In this document: in pieces, positions 34,060 to 42,459 of the stretch | Numbering within the stretch: the first letter of the stretch is position 1 | Layout of the letters: every line of letters starts with the position of its first letter | Assembly: GCF_017875955.1 (NCBI RefSeq) | Contig: NZ_JAGINK010000001.1 | Location: 3,130,501-3,194,500, forward strand | Direction of reading: 5' to 3' | DNA: 64,000 bases | Origin: Pseudomonas sp. BP8 | GTDB taxonomy: Bacteria > Pseudomonadota > Gammaproteobacteria > Pseudomonadales > Pseudomonadaceae | Notes under the pieces: generated by a model | Told to the model about the DNA's origin: nothing | Database searches by the model: none | What the model saw: the letters and a program-made list of their open reading frames with translations, nothing else | Made by a program: the position numbers and the translations under genes

Positions 34060-35295
34060 TCAGCCAACTGAGCGCAGAGGGATCGGCCCTTGCAGCCGGT
34101 TCAGCAGTGTCTCGCAGTACCAGTCGTCAAACTGGCAGACGCCGTTTTCGGCATTTTCAGAGAAGGGGCCGGGCTCATAGGATGGCGAGCTGACGCCAGC
34201 GTGCGTTCCCTCCACCAATTGGCGATCCTGATCATTGGTGGCCAGCCATACCTTGGTGAGGCGGTCGAGGTCGTAATCGACGCCTTCCTCCGCTGTCTTT
34301 GGCACCAGCCACTTGGTGGTTACCAAGGTTTCGCCTGGCCCGATTGGCAGCACGCGGAAACTCAAGGCGTGGTCGCCGAGAAAGTGATTCCAGGTTGACG
34401 GGTAATTGAAATACAACAACGCGCCAATGTCTTCTTCACCGCTTTGGTCGAGTCGTCCTGCCACGGCAGGCTTGCCATCCATGGTGTAGCTGACAGCACC
34501 TGCCGACAGCGGAATACGCGTCATGCGGAAGCGGCCATTGGGGTCCATCAGCAGGCGGCTTGGCATGCCGGCGCTTTCGCAGCGGCTCCAGTGGGCGGTC
34601 AGCTCTGGATCATCGTCGCCTCCCACCCCGGCCACGGAGAGGTTTTCGACGAAGGAGTTCATCAATTCCGGGTGGGTACCGTCGCAGTGGAAACACTCAC
34701 GGTTGTTTTCGAAAACAAGCTTCCAGTTGCCTTTCTCGACAAGGTTCGACTCGAACGCAACTTTGCAGTTTTCAAGGAAATGCGGGGCAATGAAGGGGCT
34801 GACCGATGCACGGAAAGCCTCGAAGTCGGGTGCAACCTCTGCGACGCACACATAAATATAGGTATGGACGATTTCACAGTGCACCGTCTTCAGGCTGTAC
34901 TGCGACTTGTCAAAATCAGCGCCCATGTTACCGGCGAACAGCAGGTTGCCATCCAGCTCGAAGGTCCACTTATGGTAAGGGCAGACCATTTTGGCGACCT
35001 TGCCCTTTGCATGCTCACACACCTTGGCGCCACGGTGTCGACAGGCGTTGTGGAAAGCCCGAACCTGACCATCCTTGCCCATCACCACCGCAACCGGGTA
35101 GTCACCAATTTGCAAGGTGAAGTACTGCCCAGGTTTCTCGATCTCAAAGGTGTGCCCGGCGAATACCCAATCCTTGTGCCAGATCTGCTCCAGATCATGG
35201 CGATATACTTCAGGATTTATATAGAGTTCGCGCGGGAGCGAATGCCGCGCTTTTCTTTTTTGAATGAGGCCAATCACGGATTCTTTGCTATTCAT
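34060..35295 (-). CDS. GbcA-like Rieske oxygenase (betaine-type demethylase, alpha subunit)
   Basis: A 411-aa ring-hydroxylating-type oxygenase. The Rieske [2Fe-2S] ligands are Cys85/His87 (ACRHRGA) and Cys105/His108 (CPYHKW). The mononuclear iron site includes ENNRECFHCDGTHPEL, with His203 and His208. Overall similarity is to GbcA, which demethylates glycine betaine, more than to aromatic dioxygenases. The partner reductase (GbcB type) is absent from the neighbourhood, so electrons must come from elsewhere. Cotranscription with the DddP-like gene is likely. Substrate inferred to be a quaternary amine or sulfonium compound. Confidence 0.87.
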   Translation of the reverse strand: MNSKESVIGLIQKRKARHSLPRELYINPEVYRHDLEQIWHKDWVFAGHTFEIEKPGQYFTLQIGDYPVAVVMGKDGQVRAFHNACRHRGAKVCEHAKGKVAKMVCPYHKWTFELDGNLLFAGNMGADFDKSQYSLKTVHCEIVHTYIYVCVAEVAPDFEAFRASVSPFIAPHFLENCKVAFESNLVEKGNWKLVFENNRECFHCDGTHPELMNSFVENLSVAGVGGDDDPELTAHWSRCESAGMPSRLLMDPNGRFRMTRIPLSAGAVSYTMDGKPAVAGRLDQSGEEDIGALLYFNYPSTWNHFLGDHALSFRVLPIGPGETLVTTKWLVPKTAEEGVDYDLDRLTKVWLATNDQDRQLVEGTHAGVSSPSYEPGPFSENAENGVCQFDDWYCETLLNRLQGPIPLRSVG

Positions 35296-35537
35296 TATTA
35301 TCCTCCCATCATCCGTCTGTTAGACCCACGACGAATATGCGGTGCTAGTATTCTTGGGCTAGGCCGGCGAAGTACACAATGCCGGTCGCGCGGGGTATGT
35401 TAAATGGCATAACCTTATGTGATTTAAAAGTTACGCCAGCTCCGGCAGTGCAGCAAACGACTTTTTTAAACGCTCTTCGATGATTTGGCGTTATGAATCA
35501 AACGGTAACCCTTGGCACTGACAGTCGGTGAGCGCAG

Positions 35538-36506
35538 TCAAATGCACCAGCGCGCAAACTTGGACAAAACCCAGTCGCGCACCCTTACGCACGCGTCGTC
35601 GCTGGCAGTGCTTTCGCGGCAGGCGAGGTAATGCAGGCTATTGCGCAGCGTTGTCTGTTCGGCCACTGGGCGCACCAGCATGCCTTTATCTACCATGGCA
35701 CTGACCAGTTGATTCCAGCCTAACGCGACGCCTTGATGGGTGAGCACCATGTTGATGATCAGGTTGTAGTCATTGGCATGAAACAGCGGCGGACTGTCAG
35801 CAGGTCGCTCGTCAATATCTACGTTATGCAGCGCCAGCCACACGCCCCAATCAACATGTTCGGCTACCCCCGATCTTCCAAAGGGGCTCAAGTCGAGCAG
35901 ATCAGCATTGCGCAACCCTTCAAGCGTTGCCACTTCCGGGTGCTGTTGCAGATAAGCAGGCGAACAGATCGGGTAGATGACGTCATGGCACAGCGGGTAA
36001 CTTTTGTAGCCGACACCGGGTGACGAAAGTTTCGAAATGATGATGTCCGGTTCCACCCCAGGTTCCATGTTGACAAAGTTCTGGGTGGTGATGAGGTTGA
36101 GCTCGATATCAGGATGGTTGACGCGAAACTCCGGCAGGTGCTGCGAAAGCCAGAAGGCCGAGAAGGCCGGCGAGCAGCATATGGTGAGAATATGCTTTTG
36201 CATTGGCGCATTGCGCACCCGGTCTGCCGCTTGGGCGATGTTGACGAACGACAGCTGAGCGGCTTCAAAAAACACCGCGCCCGCAGGCGTCAGCTCGACA
36301 GTCCGTCCACTGCGCACGAACAGTTGCGCCCCGAGGCACTCCTCCAATTCACGAATCTGCCGACTGATCGCTGCCTGGGTAACACACAGGGCCTCGGCTG
36401 CACGCGTGAAACTCCCGTATTTGGCCGCCCCGACAAACGCCTTCACCGCCCGCAAAGACGGCATTCGCAGCAGCAGGGTGTCAGGGTCAACGTGACGGTT
36501 CAACAT
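35538..36506 (-). CDS. LysR-family regulator (GcvA-like)
   Basis: A 322-aa LTTR. The helix-turn-helix AAKYGSFTRAAEALCVTQAAISRQIRELEE lies near residues 27-56, followed by LFVRSGRTVELTPAG and an effector domain. The start at 36506 is chosen because AAGGGAG precedes it; the frame to 36650 lacks support. It lies upstream of, and on the same strand as, the Rieske/DddP pair and divergent from another LysR at 36752. It probably controls the Rieske-DddP genes. The 242 bases between its stop and the Rieske start show no gene. Confidence 0.87.
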   Translation of the reverse strand: MLNRHVDPDTLLLRMPSLRAVKAFVGAAKYGSFTRAAEALCVTQAAISRQIRELEECLGAQLFVRSGRTVELTPAGAVFFEAAQLSFVNIAQAADRVRNAPMQKHILTICCSPAFSAFWLSQHLPEFRVNHPDIELNLITTQNFVNMEPGVEPDIIISKLSSPGVGYKSYPLCHDVIYPICSPAYLQQHPEVATLEGLRNADLLDLSPFGRSGVAEHVDWGVWLALHNVDIDERPADSPPLFHANDYNLIINMVLTHQGVALGWNQLVSAMVDKGMLVRPVAEQTTLRNSLHYLACRESTASDDACVRVRDWVLSKFARWCI

Positions 36507-36751
36507 GATTAACTCCCTTGCAAACATGCCTTGATGCGACCGAGATCGCTTCAGGGGACTGCTTTTCCATGGCGCACCCGTCTTTGCAGCGTGTGTGTGA
36601 TTCTCAGGGCGCGGTGCTGGGCTGACAAACGAGATTTGCACCTCATTCACTTAACTTATAGTTATGGATTCTCGCTTTTTCGCCATGCTGGGTCTAGGAC
36701 GGGCTATGGCCTGCGCGTAAGCTAGCTGATCATCACCCGCCGTGAGTCATC

Positions 36752-37690
36752 ATGAACTTCGCCAGGCATCTGCCACCGCTGAACGCATTGAAAACGTTCG
36801 AAGCCGCTGCGCGCCACCACAGTTTCAAGCGAGCGGCTGAGGAGCTGTTCGTGACCCAGGCGGCGGTGAGCCGGCAGATCCAGGTGCTTGAAGAGTTCTA
36901 CGGACTGAAGCTGTTTGCACGCCTGAACCGCCAGGTGGCATTGACCCCTGAAGGCCGCGCGCTGTACGACGCGGCATCGTCTGCGTTCTTGAGCCTCAGC
37001 ACGGCGTCCTATGCACTGCTCAACAATACCGCTACGGATTACCTGTCGTTGTCCACCACCGGAGGATTTGCCCAGCTGTGGTTGATGCCGCGTTTGAGCT
37101 CGCTGCGCCAGGCTTGTCCTGAGCTGAAACTGAATATGATCAGCAGTGAGACCAACCCTGATTACCGGGAGCGCTTCCAGGCTGCCATCACGCTTGGGTT
37201 GGAAGAACACCCCCAATATGCGGCGACTTATCTGTTCTCCGAAGAGATTTTCCCGGTATGCACGCCAGACTTCCTCGCTCGGCATCCAGGCATAAATGGC
37301 CTTGGCGAGCTGAGCGAAGTTCCTCTGCTTGACCTCAACGCACAGCACTGGGGCGCCCGTTTATGGGCGCCTATGGACTGGGGCTATTGGTTCAAGCAGT
37401 TGGGGGTAGTCGCCTCTGTCAATCGTCAGTCGATGAGCTTCAGTCATTTTTCAGTGCTTCTCGACGCGGTCCTTCAAGGCCAAGGCGTCGGCTTGGCCTG
37501 GCGCCACCTGGTACAGCACCAGCTCGACACCGGGGCTTTGGTACGGCCGCTTCCCGACCGTTTGCTCGCGCACGATAGAAAGCACTACTTCGTGTACAAC
37601 CGCGACCCGGCAATGGAGCCGCAGATGCTGTGCATGCGCGAGTGGCTGTTGGCACAGACTGAGTACCTCAGGCGGGATGATCCACGCTGA
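36752..37690 (+). CDS. LysR-family regulator (GcvA-like), divergent paralogue
   Basis: A 312-aa LTTR beginning MNFARHLPPLNALKTFEAAA, with helix-turn-helix HHSFKRAAEELFVTQAAVSR and LFARLNRQVALTPEGRALYD. The effector domain ends CMREWLLAQTEY. It resembles GcvA. Divergent from the LysR at 35538; their starts are about 245 bp apart, so cross-regulation at a shared promoter is possible. Its targets may be the downstream transporter and dipeptidase genes, since no other plus-strand gene is closer. Confidence 0.87.
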   Translation: MNFARHLPPLNALKTFEAAARHHSFKRAAEELFVTQAAVSRQIQVLEEFYGLKLFARLNRQVALTPEGRALYDAASSAFLSLSTASYALLNNTATDYLSLSTTGGFAQLWLMPRLSSLRQACPELKLNMISSETNPDYRERFQAAITLGLEEHPQYAATYLFSEEIFPVCTPDFLARHPGINGLGELSEVPLLDLNAQHWGARLWAPMDWGYWFKQLGVVASVNRQSMSFSHFSVLLDAVLQGQGVGLAWRHLVQHQLDTGALVRPLPDRLLAHDRKHYFVYNRDPAMEPQMLCMREWLLAQTEYLRRDDPR

Positions 37691-37757
37691 GTGCGTCTGA
37701 TGTTCGTCTCACCCGGGGGCTGGCCCCTCCGGGTAGAGCGGGTTGCGCCGGGGATGC

Positions 37758-38321
37758 CTAGTTGACGATGCGCCGAATAAGTTCCTGGGTGGAACTGACT
37801 GAATATTTGCGTAGCAGGCTTGCGCGGTGAATGTCGACCGTCCTGGGGCTGATACCTAGGTTTCTCGCAGCTTCCTTGCTCGTCAGGCCATCAACCAGCA
37901 GGGCGGCCACGTCTCGTTCACGGGCAGTGAGGCTGACCCTGTCCCTGAACACCGCCTGCTCTTTGTTGGCAGCCTCTGTGAATACCCAAGCCGCCAGCTC
38001 GTATGGGTTATCTTCAATGAATCCGTAGCCGCGCACCGTGACCCAGAAATGCGTCCCGTCAAGGCGGCGCATGAGGCGGTCATCTTCGAAGTCGGCATGC
38101 CTGGAGAGCAGGGGGCCGAAATGCTCCGCCGCGGTTTCAAAGTCTTTCTGCTCGGGGTACAGCACTGCAAATGAGGCGCCGATTATCTGCGCTTCGTCTG
38201 CGCGGAACATCTTCAGCGCGCGAATATTGCAATTAAGAATTACCCGATGGCGCGCGATGATCACTGCGACAGGTAGGTGGCTGAATAGAGAGTCCGGATT
38301 CAAACGGTCTTGTTCAAACAT
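37758..38321 (-). CDS. PAS-LuxR transcription factor
   Basis: A 187-aa regulator. An N-terminal PAS domain (about 10-115) is followed by a LuxR-type helix-turn-helix (LTAREREVAALLVDG-like block; SKEAARNLGISPRTVDIHRA). No receiver Asp is visible, so it is a direct sensor-regulator. PAS-LuxR proteins with this layout often lie near amine and amino acid catabolic genes in Pseudomonas. It is transcribed away from the MHS transporter, 238 bp from that start, and may control it. Ligand unknown. Confidence 0.86.
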   Translation of the reverse strand: MFEQDRLNPDSLFSHLPVAVIIARHRVILNCNIRALKMFRADEAQIIGASFAVLYPEQKDFETAAEHFGPLLSRHADFEDDRLMRRLDGTHFWVTVRGYGFIEDNPYELAAWVFTEAANKEQAVFRDRVSLTARERDVAALLVDGLTSKEAARNLGISPRTVDIHRASLLRKYSVSSTQELIRRIVN

Positions 38322-38559
38322 GCATGCTCCGCTACTTGATGAGTGCCTGGCGTCAATTACCTAGGTAATCAGGAAGTCTGGTGCCTGCGGCGCGGTGTAC
38401 CTATCATGACACCAAGCCGATTTCCACCGCAAGTGCCCAATGAAGAGGCCGGAAGGGCTTGGTCCAGCCGTGCTCCAATAAGCGAATTCAAATAATTACT
38501 TGTCCAAAATTTATGCTGCCCATCCTGTTTAATTACAATAACCGAGGAGAGCACACACG

Positions 38560-39903
38560 ATGAGCGAAACAATAAATGTATCTCCGGCTACACTGCGTAA
38601 GGTTATCGCTGCTGCGGCAGTAGGTAACTTTGTTGAATGGTTCGATTTTGCGGTATATGGATTTCTCGCTACGGTCATTGCCAAGCAATTCTTCTCGAGC
38701 GCCGACCCTAACGCGGCCTTGTTACAAACCTTCGCAGTGTTCGCGGTGGCGTTCGCCCTGCGGCCGCTGGGCGGCATTTTTTTCGGCGCGCTCGGCGATC
38801 GCCTTGGACGTAAACGTGTTCTCTCGGCAACCGTACTGATGATGGCGGGCGCCACAACGGTGATCGGCTTGCTTCCTACTTACGCAAGCATTGGCCTGAT
38901 GGCGCCGGTGCTGTTGACACTCACCCGCTGTGTTCAGGGCTTTTCTGCGGGGGGAGAATATGCGGGTGCATGCGCCTATCTGATGGAGCACGCTCCGAAT
39001 CACAAGCGTGCCTGGTATGGCAGTTTCATTCCGGTATCGACCTTTTCGGCCTTTGCCTGCGCTGCGGTCATGGCCTACCTGCTTGAGGCCAGCCTGTCGG
39101 CCGAAGCCATGGCTAGCTGGGGCTGGCGGGTACCCTTTCTCGCCGCAGCGCCATTGGGCTTGGTAGGTTTGTATCTGCGCTGGAAGATGGAGGAGACTCC
39201 AGCCTTTCGTCAGGCCATGGCCGAAGACAAACAGCATGCTCACTCACCCCTGCGCGAAACCCTGCAGCAGCAGAAAGGCATGATCCTGCGGCTCGGCGCG
39301 TTCATCTCGCTCACCGCGCTGTCCTTCTACATGTTCTCCACCTACTTTGCGACATACCTTCAGGTGGTCGGGCACCTGAGCCGGTCTCAGTCGTTGATAG
39401 TGTCGACGATAGCGTTGCTGTTCGCGGCGGGGGCCTGCCCGGCCGCAGGGGCTTTCTCGGATCGATTTGGTCGGCGCAAGACTGTCGCAACGACCTGCCT
39501 CTGGGTGATTCTGACGGTATTCCCCGCATACTGGCTGGCGAGTTCCGGGCAAATGCCGGCGGCGATTCTGGGTGTTGTCCTGCTCGCTGTAGGCGCGGTC
39601 CTGTCCGGGGTCGTGACGGCGGCGCTGCTCTCTGAGGTGTTCCCCACACGCAACCGTTACACCGCCTCGGCGATTACCTACAACGTTGCCTACACCTTGT
39701 TCGGCGGTACCGCGCCTTTGGTCGCCACCTGGCTGATCAACCAGAGCGGCAGCAGCCTGGCACCTGCCTTCTACTTGGTCGTCATTGCTCTGCTGGCCCT
39801 GGCGGGCGGCTTGGCGCTGCCGGAAACCTCACGGATTTCGCTGCATGGCGAACCAGAAGTTGAGCCTGCGCAAGGTCTGAAACGGGTCAGGCAGTCGGTC
39901 TGA
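38560..39903 (+). CDS. MHS-family MFS transporter (ProP/betaine-type)
   Basis: A 447-aa, 12-helix symporter. It starts with NFVEWFDFAVYGFLA, typical of the metabolite:H+ symporter family that includes ProP and KgtP. The motif GDRLGRKRVL follows, then RCVQGFSAGGEYAGACAYL, and WKMEETPAF after TM6. Members take up proline, betaines, ectoine or organic acids by proton symport. GAGGAGAG precedes the ATG. It is followed 57 bp later by the M19-like protein, forming an operon with it and EamA. Confidence 0.92.
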   Translation: MSETINVSPATLRKVIAAAAVGNFVEWFDFAVYGFLATVIAKQFFSSADPNAALLQTFAVFAVAFALRPLGGIFFGALGDRLGRKRVLSATVLMMAGATTVIGLLPTYASIGLMAPVLLTLTRCVQGFSAGGEYAGACAYLMEHAPNHKRAWYGSFIPVSTFSAFACAAVMAYLLEASLSAEAMASWGWRVPFLAAAPLGLVGLYLRWKMEETPAFRQAMAEDKQHAHSPLRETLQQQKGMILRLGAFISLTALSFYMFSTYFATYLQVVGHLSRSQSLIVSTIALLFAAGACPAAGAFSDRFGRRKTVATTCLWVILTVFPAYWLASSGQMPAAILGVVLLAVGAVLSGVVTAALLSEVFPTRNRYTASAITYNVAYTLFGGTAPLVATWLINQSGSSLAPAFYLVVIALLALAGGLALPETSRISLHGEPEVEPAQGLKRVRQSV

Positions 39904-39960
39904 CGTAAGCAAACTGTGCGTGGAAGGTTCCACGCACGTTTTCCAGATAGGAGCTGCTAG

Positions 39961-40938
39961 ATGAATGCGCGTGAAGTACACGACGACAGTATCGTTATCG
40001 ACGGCTTGATTATCGCCAAATGGAACCGTGAACTGTTCGAAGATATGCGCAAGGGTGGCCTGACCACAGCCAATTGCACGGTCTCGGTGTGGGAAGGCTT
40101 TCAAAAGACCATGGACACCATCGCCGCGAGCCAGAAGCTGATCCGCGACAACAGTGACCTGGTCATGCAGGTACGTACCACGGCGGATATTCACAAGGCC
40201 AAGGCGTTGGGCAAAACCGGTATCTTGCTTGGCTTCCAGAACGCTCACGCCTTCGAGGACCAGATCGGCTACGTGGAGCTGTTCAAGCAACTGGGCGTAG
40301 GTATCGTTCAGCTCTGCTACAACACGCAGAACCTGGTCGGAACCGGCAGCTATGAGCGTGATGGCGGATTATCAGGGTTCGGCCGCGAGGTCGTCGCCGA
40401 GATGAACCGGGTTGGCATGATGTGCGATCTGTCTCATGTGGGGTCGCGCACCAGTGAAGAGGTGATCCTGACATCAAGCAAGCCCGTTACTTACTCGCAT
40501 TGCCTGCCGATGGGTCTAAAGGAGCATCCACGCAACAAGACCGATCAGGAGCTGAAGTTCATCGCTGACCATGGCGGTTTTGTCGGTGTCACCATGTTTA
40601 CGCCCTTCTTGGCCAAGGGGATAGACGCAACCATCGACGATTTTGCCGAAGCTATCGAATACATCATGAACATCGTCGGTGAAGATGCCATAGGCATCGG
40701 TACTGATTTCACTCAAGGTCATGACCAGAGCTTTTTCGAGTATCTGACCCATGACAAGGGCTATGCACGACGCCTCACACGCTTTGGCAAGATCATCAAC
40801 CCGCTGGGTATTCGGACGGTAGGCGAGTTCCCCAACCTCACCGAGACGCTGCTCAAGCGCGGGCACCCGGAGCGGGTGGTGCGCAAGGTCATGGGTGAAA
40901 ACTGGGTGCGGGTGTTCAAAGAGGTCTGGGGTGAGTGA
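39961..40938 (+). CDS. M19 membrane dipeptidase-like protein
   Basis: A 325-aa protein of the renal dipeptidase family. C-terminal features are intact: MCDLSHVGSRTSEE, VTYSHCLPMGLKEH and IGIGTDF. The N-terminal HxD metal motif (DGHND in active enzymes) is replaced by DGLIIAKWN, with Leu16 and Ile18 at the ligand positions. It closely resembles the M19 protein encoded in the P. aeruginosa dgcAB dimethylglycine cluster (PA5396), as I remember it. The role is uncertain: an amidase-like step on an N-substituted amino acid, or a non-hydrolytic function. AGGAGCTGCTAG precedes the ATG. Confidence 0.87.
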   Translation: MNAREVHDDSIVIDGLIIAKWNRELFEDMRKGGLTTANCTVSVWEGFQKTMDTIAASQKLIRDNSDLVMQVRTTADIHKAKALGKTGILLGFQNAHAFEDQIGYVELFKQLGVGIVQLCYNTQNLVGTGSYERDGGLSGFGREVVAEMNRVGMMCDLSHVGSRTSEEVILTSSKPVTYSHCLPMGLKEHPRNKTDQELKFIADHGGFVGVTMFTPFLAKGIDATIDDFAEAIEYIMNIVGEDAIGIGTDFTQGHDQSFFEYLTHDKGYARRLTRFGKIINPLGIRTVGEFPNLTETLLKRGHPERVVRKVMGENWVRVFKEVWGE

Positions 40939-40986
40939 GCGCCCAGTGCGGCTCACCCCAGCCTACAGTGTCTGTGGAGATACCTT

Positions 40987-41919
40987 GTGAGTAGTGTGGA
41001 GCAAAATCTTCGCGTCAATCGTTGTTCGCGCAATACTGTTCAGGTCGGCATAGGCCTGTGCCTACTGTCCATGTTCATCTTTGCCGCTCAGGACGGCATT
41101 ACGAAGACGTTAGTGAAAGACATACCTGTCGGGCAATTGGTGATGATCCGTTATTGGTTCTTTCTGCTCTTCGCCTTGTGCTACTGCGCGTGCAACGGAG
41201 GCTTGCGTAACACATTGCGCTGCGCCCATCCCTGGCTGCAAGGTTGGCGTTCAGTGCTTGCTGTGCTGGAGATCGTGTTGTTCGGGTACGCGCTGAAATA
41301 CCTGGGGCTTGCGGAGACCCATGCGATCTACGCCATATTCCCACTGCTGACGCTTGGCCTGGCGTGGCTGTTCTTGCGAGAACGCCTGACCTTGAGACAG
41401 TCGTTAGCGGCACTGGTAGGGTTCATCGGAACATTATTGATCTTGCGACCAGGGGCAGGGGTTTTCAGCCTTGCAGGGCTGATACCGCTAGGCTGCGCGT
41501 TGATGTTCGCTTTGTTCAGCATTATCACTCGCAAGATCAGCCAGGAAGACTCGTTTGCGACCAACACACTGTTTATGGGCTTGTGGGGGGCGATTGCTTC
41601 AACGGTAATTGGCGTGTCGCAATGGATTACGCCTTCGCCTGCCCAGTGGGGAATGATCGCAGTGTTGTGTGTTACCGGGATCAGCGCCCAGCTTCTGTTT
41701 CTCCAAGCGCTGAAATTTGCGCCTGCGGTCACGCTGCAGCCTTTCAACTACACCTTGCTGGTATTTGCTGCGGCTATCGGCGTCATGGTGTTTGGTGAAA
41801 CGTTGAGTGTCGGACTGGTGGCGGGTGCGGCATTGGTGGTGGTCGGGGGGATGCTTTCGTTCAGGAGCAGCGGTCGCCAGTTGCACGATGACCACGAGCA
41901 CACCACCACCCCTGTATGA
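40987..41919 (+). CDS. EamA/DMT-family transporter
   Basis: A 310-aa protein with ten hydrophobic helices in two EamA repeats (VGIGLCLLSMFIFAAQDGI...; IPLGCALMFALFSIITRK...). The start is GTG 40987 after GTGGAGA. Drug/metabolite exporters of this type often accompany catabolic genes as overflow valves. The C-terminus is odd: the last 13 codons (QLHDDHEHTTTPV) lie in sequence resembling the antisense of the MFS gene at 42460, and the TGA stop is a G-to-T variant inside a REP core. It is likely that a repeat fused to the original 3' end. Confidence 0.87.
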   Translation: MSSVEQNLRVNRCSRNTVQVGIGLCLLSMFIFAAQDGITKTLVKDIPVGQLVMIRYWFFLLFALCYCACNGGLRNTLRCAHPWLQGWRSVLAVLEIVLFGYALKYLGLAETHAIYAIFPLLTLGLAWLFLRERLTLRQSLAALVGFIGTLLILRPGAGVFSLAGLIPLGCALMFALFSIITRKISQEDSFATNTLFMGLWGAIASTVIGVSQWITPSPAQWGMIAVLCVTGISAQLLFLQALKFAPAVTLQPFNYTLLVFAAAIGVMVFGETLSVGLVAGAALVVVGGMLSFRSSGRQLHDDHEHTTTPV

Positions 41920-42124
41920 GCGGGCTTGCCCCGCGAAGAGGCCGGCTCAGCCACCGTGGTGTAGGGCACCGGCTTTGCCGGTGTTCGCGGGGCAAACCCG
42001 CTCCTACAGGGGGCTGCGCTTGTTGATCTGGTCAGGCTCGAAGGTGGCTTTGTAACCGCTCAGATCAAATGCCAGGCCGCCAATGATTGTCAGTGGCACG
42101 ATGGCCACGAGCAGGCCTCCAAAC
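41912..42124. repeat. REP/gene-fragment tandem unit 1
   Basis: A unit of 213 bp: a REP (CTGTATGAGCGGGC...), an inner hairpin ACCGGCTTTGCCGGT, an inverse REP ending CCTACAGG, a spacer equal to the bases after the MFS stop, and at 42035-42121 a deleted antisense copy of the MFS 3' region (reading FDLSGYKATFE on the reverse strand). Contains the EamA stop codon. Confidence 0.85.
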
Positions 42125-42339
42125 CTGTAGGAGCGGGCTTGAACCCCGCGAAGAGGCCGGCTCAGCCACCGTGGTGTAGGGCACCGGCTTTGCCGGTGTT
42201 CGCGGGGCAAGCCCGCTCCTACAGGGGGCCGCGCTTGTTGATCTGGTCAGGCTCGAAGGTGGCTTTGTAACCGCTCAGATCAAATGCCAGGCCGCCAATG
42301 ATTGTCAGTGGCACGATGGCTACGAGCACGCCTCCAATC
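42125..42339. repeat. REP/gene-fragment tandem unit 2
   Basis: A near-identical 215-bp copy of unit 1, with a 2-base insertion in the REP (GCTTGAACCCCGCG). The MFS fragment lies at 42251-42336. Very high identity with unit 1 points to recent duplication. Confidence 0.88.
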
Positions 42340-42459
42340 CTGTAGGAGCGGGCTTGCCCCGCGAAGAGGCCGGCTCAGCCACCGCGGTGTAGGGCACCGG
42401 CTTTGCCGGTGTTCGCGGGGCAAGCCCGCTCCTACAGGGGGCCGCGCTCGTTGATCTGG
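42340..42459. repeat. REP/gene-fragment unit 3, joined to the authentic MFS gene
   Basis: The REP pair and spacer of the third unit lead directly into the true stop codon of the MFS gene at 42460. This is the probable parent unit: the same REP pair plus the real gene end, from which units 1 and 2 derive by duplication and internal deletion. Confidence 0.85.

Noticed and set aside
41912..42459. Possible CRISPR array from regularly spaced repeats
   Set aside because: Units are about 214 bp, almost wholly identical, and consist of REP elements and a gene fragment; there are no short repeats with unique spacers and no cas genes.
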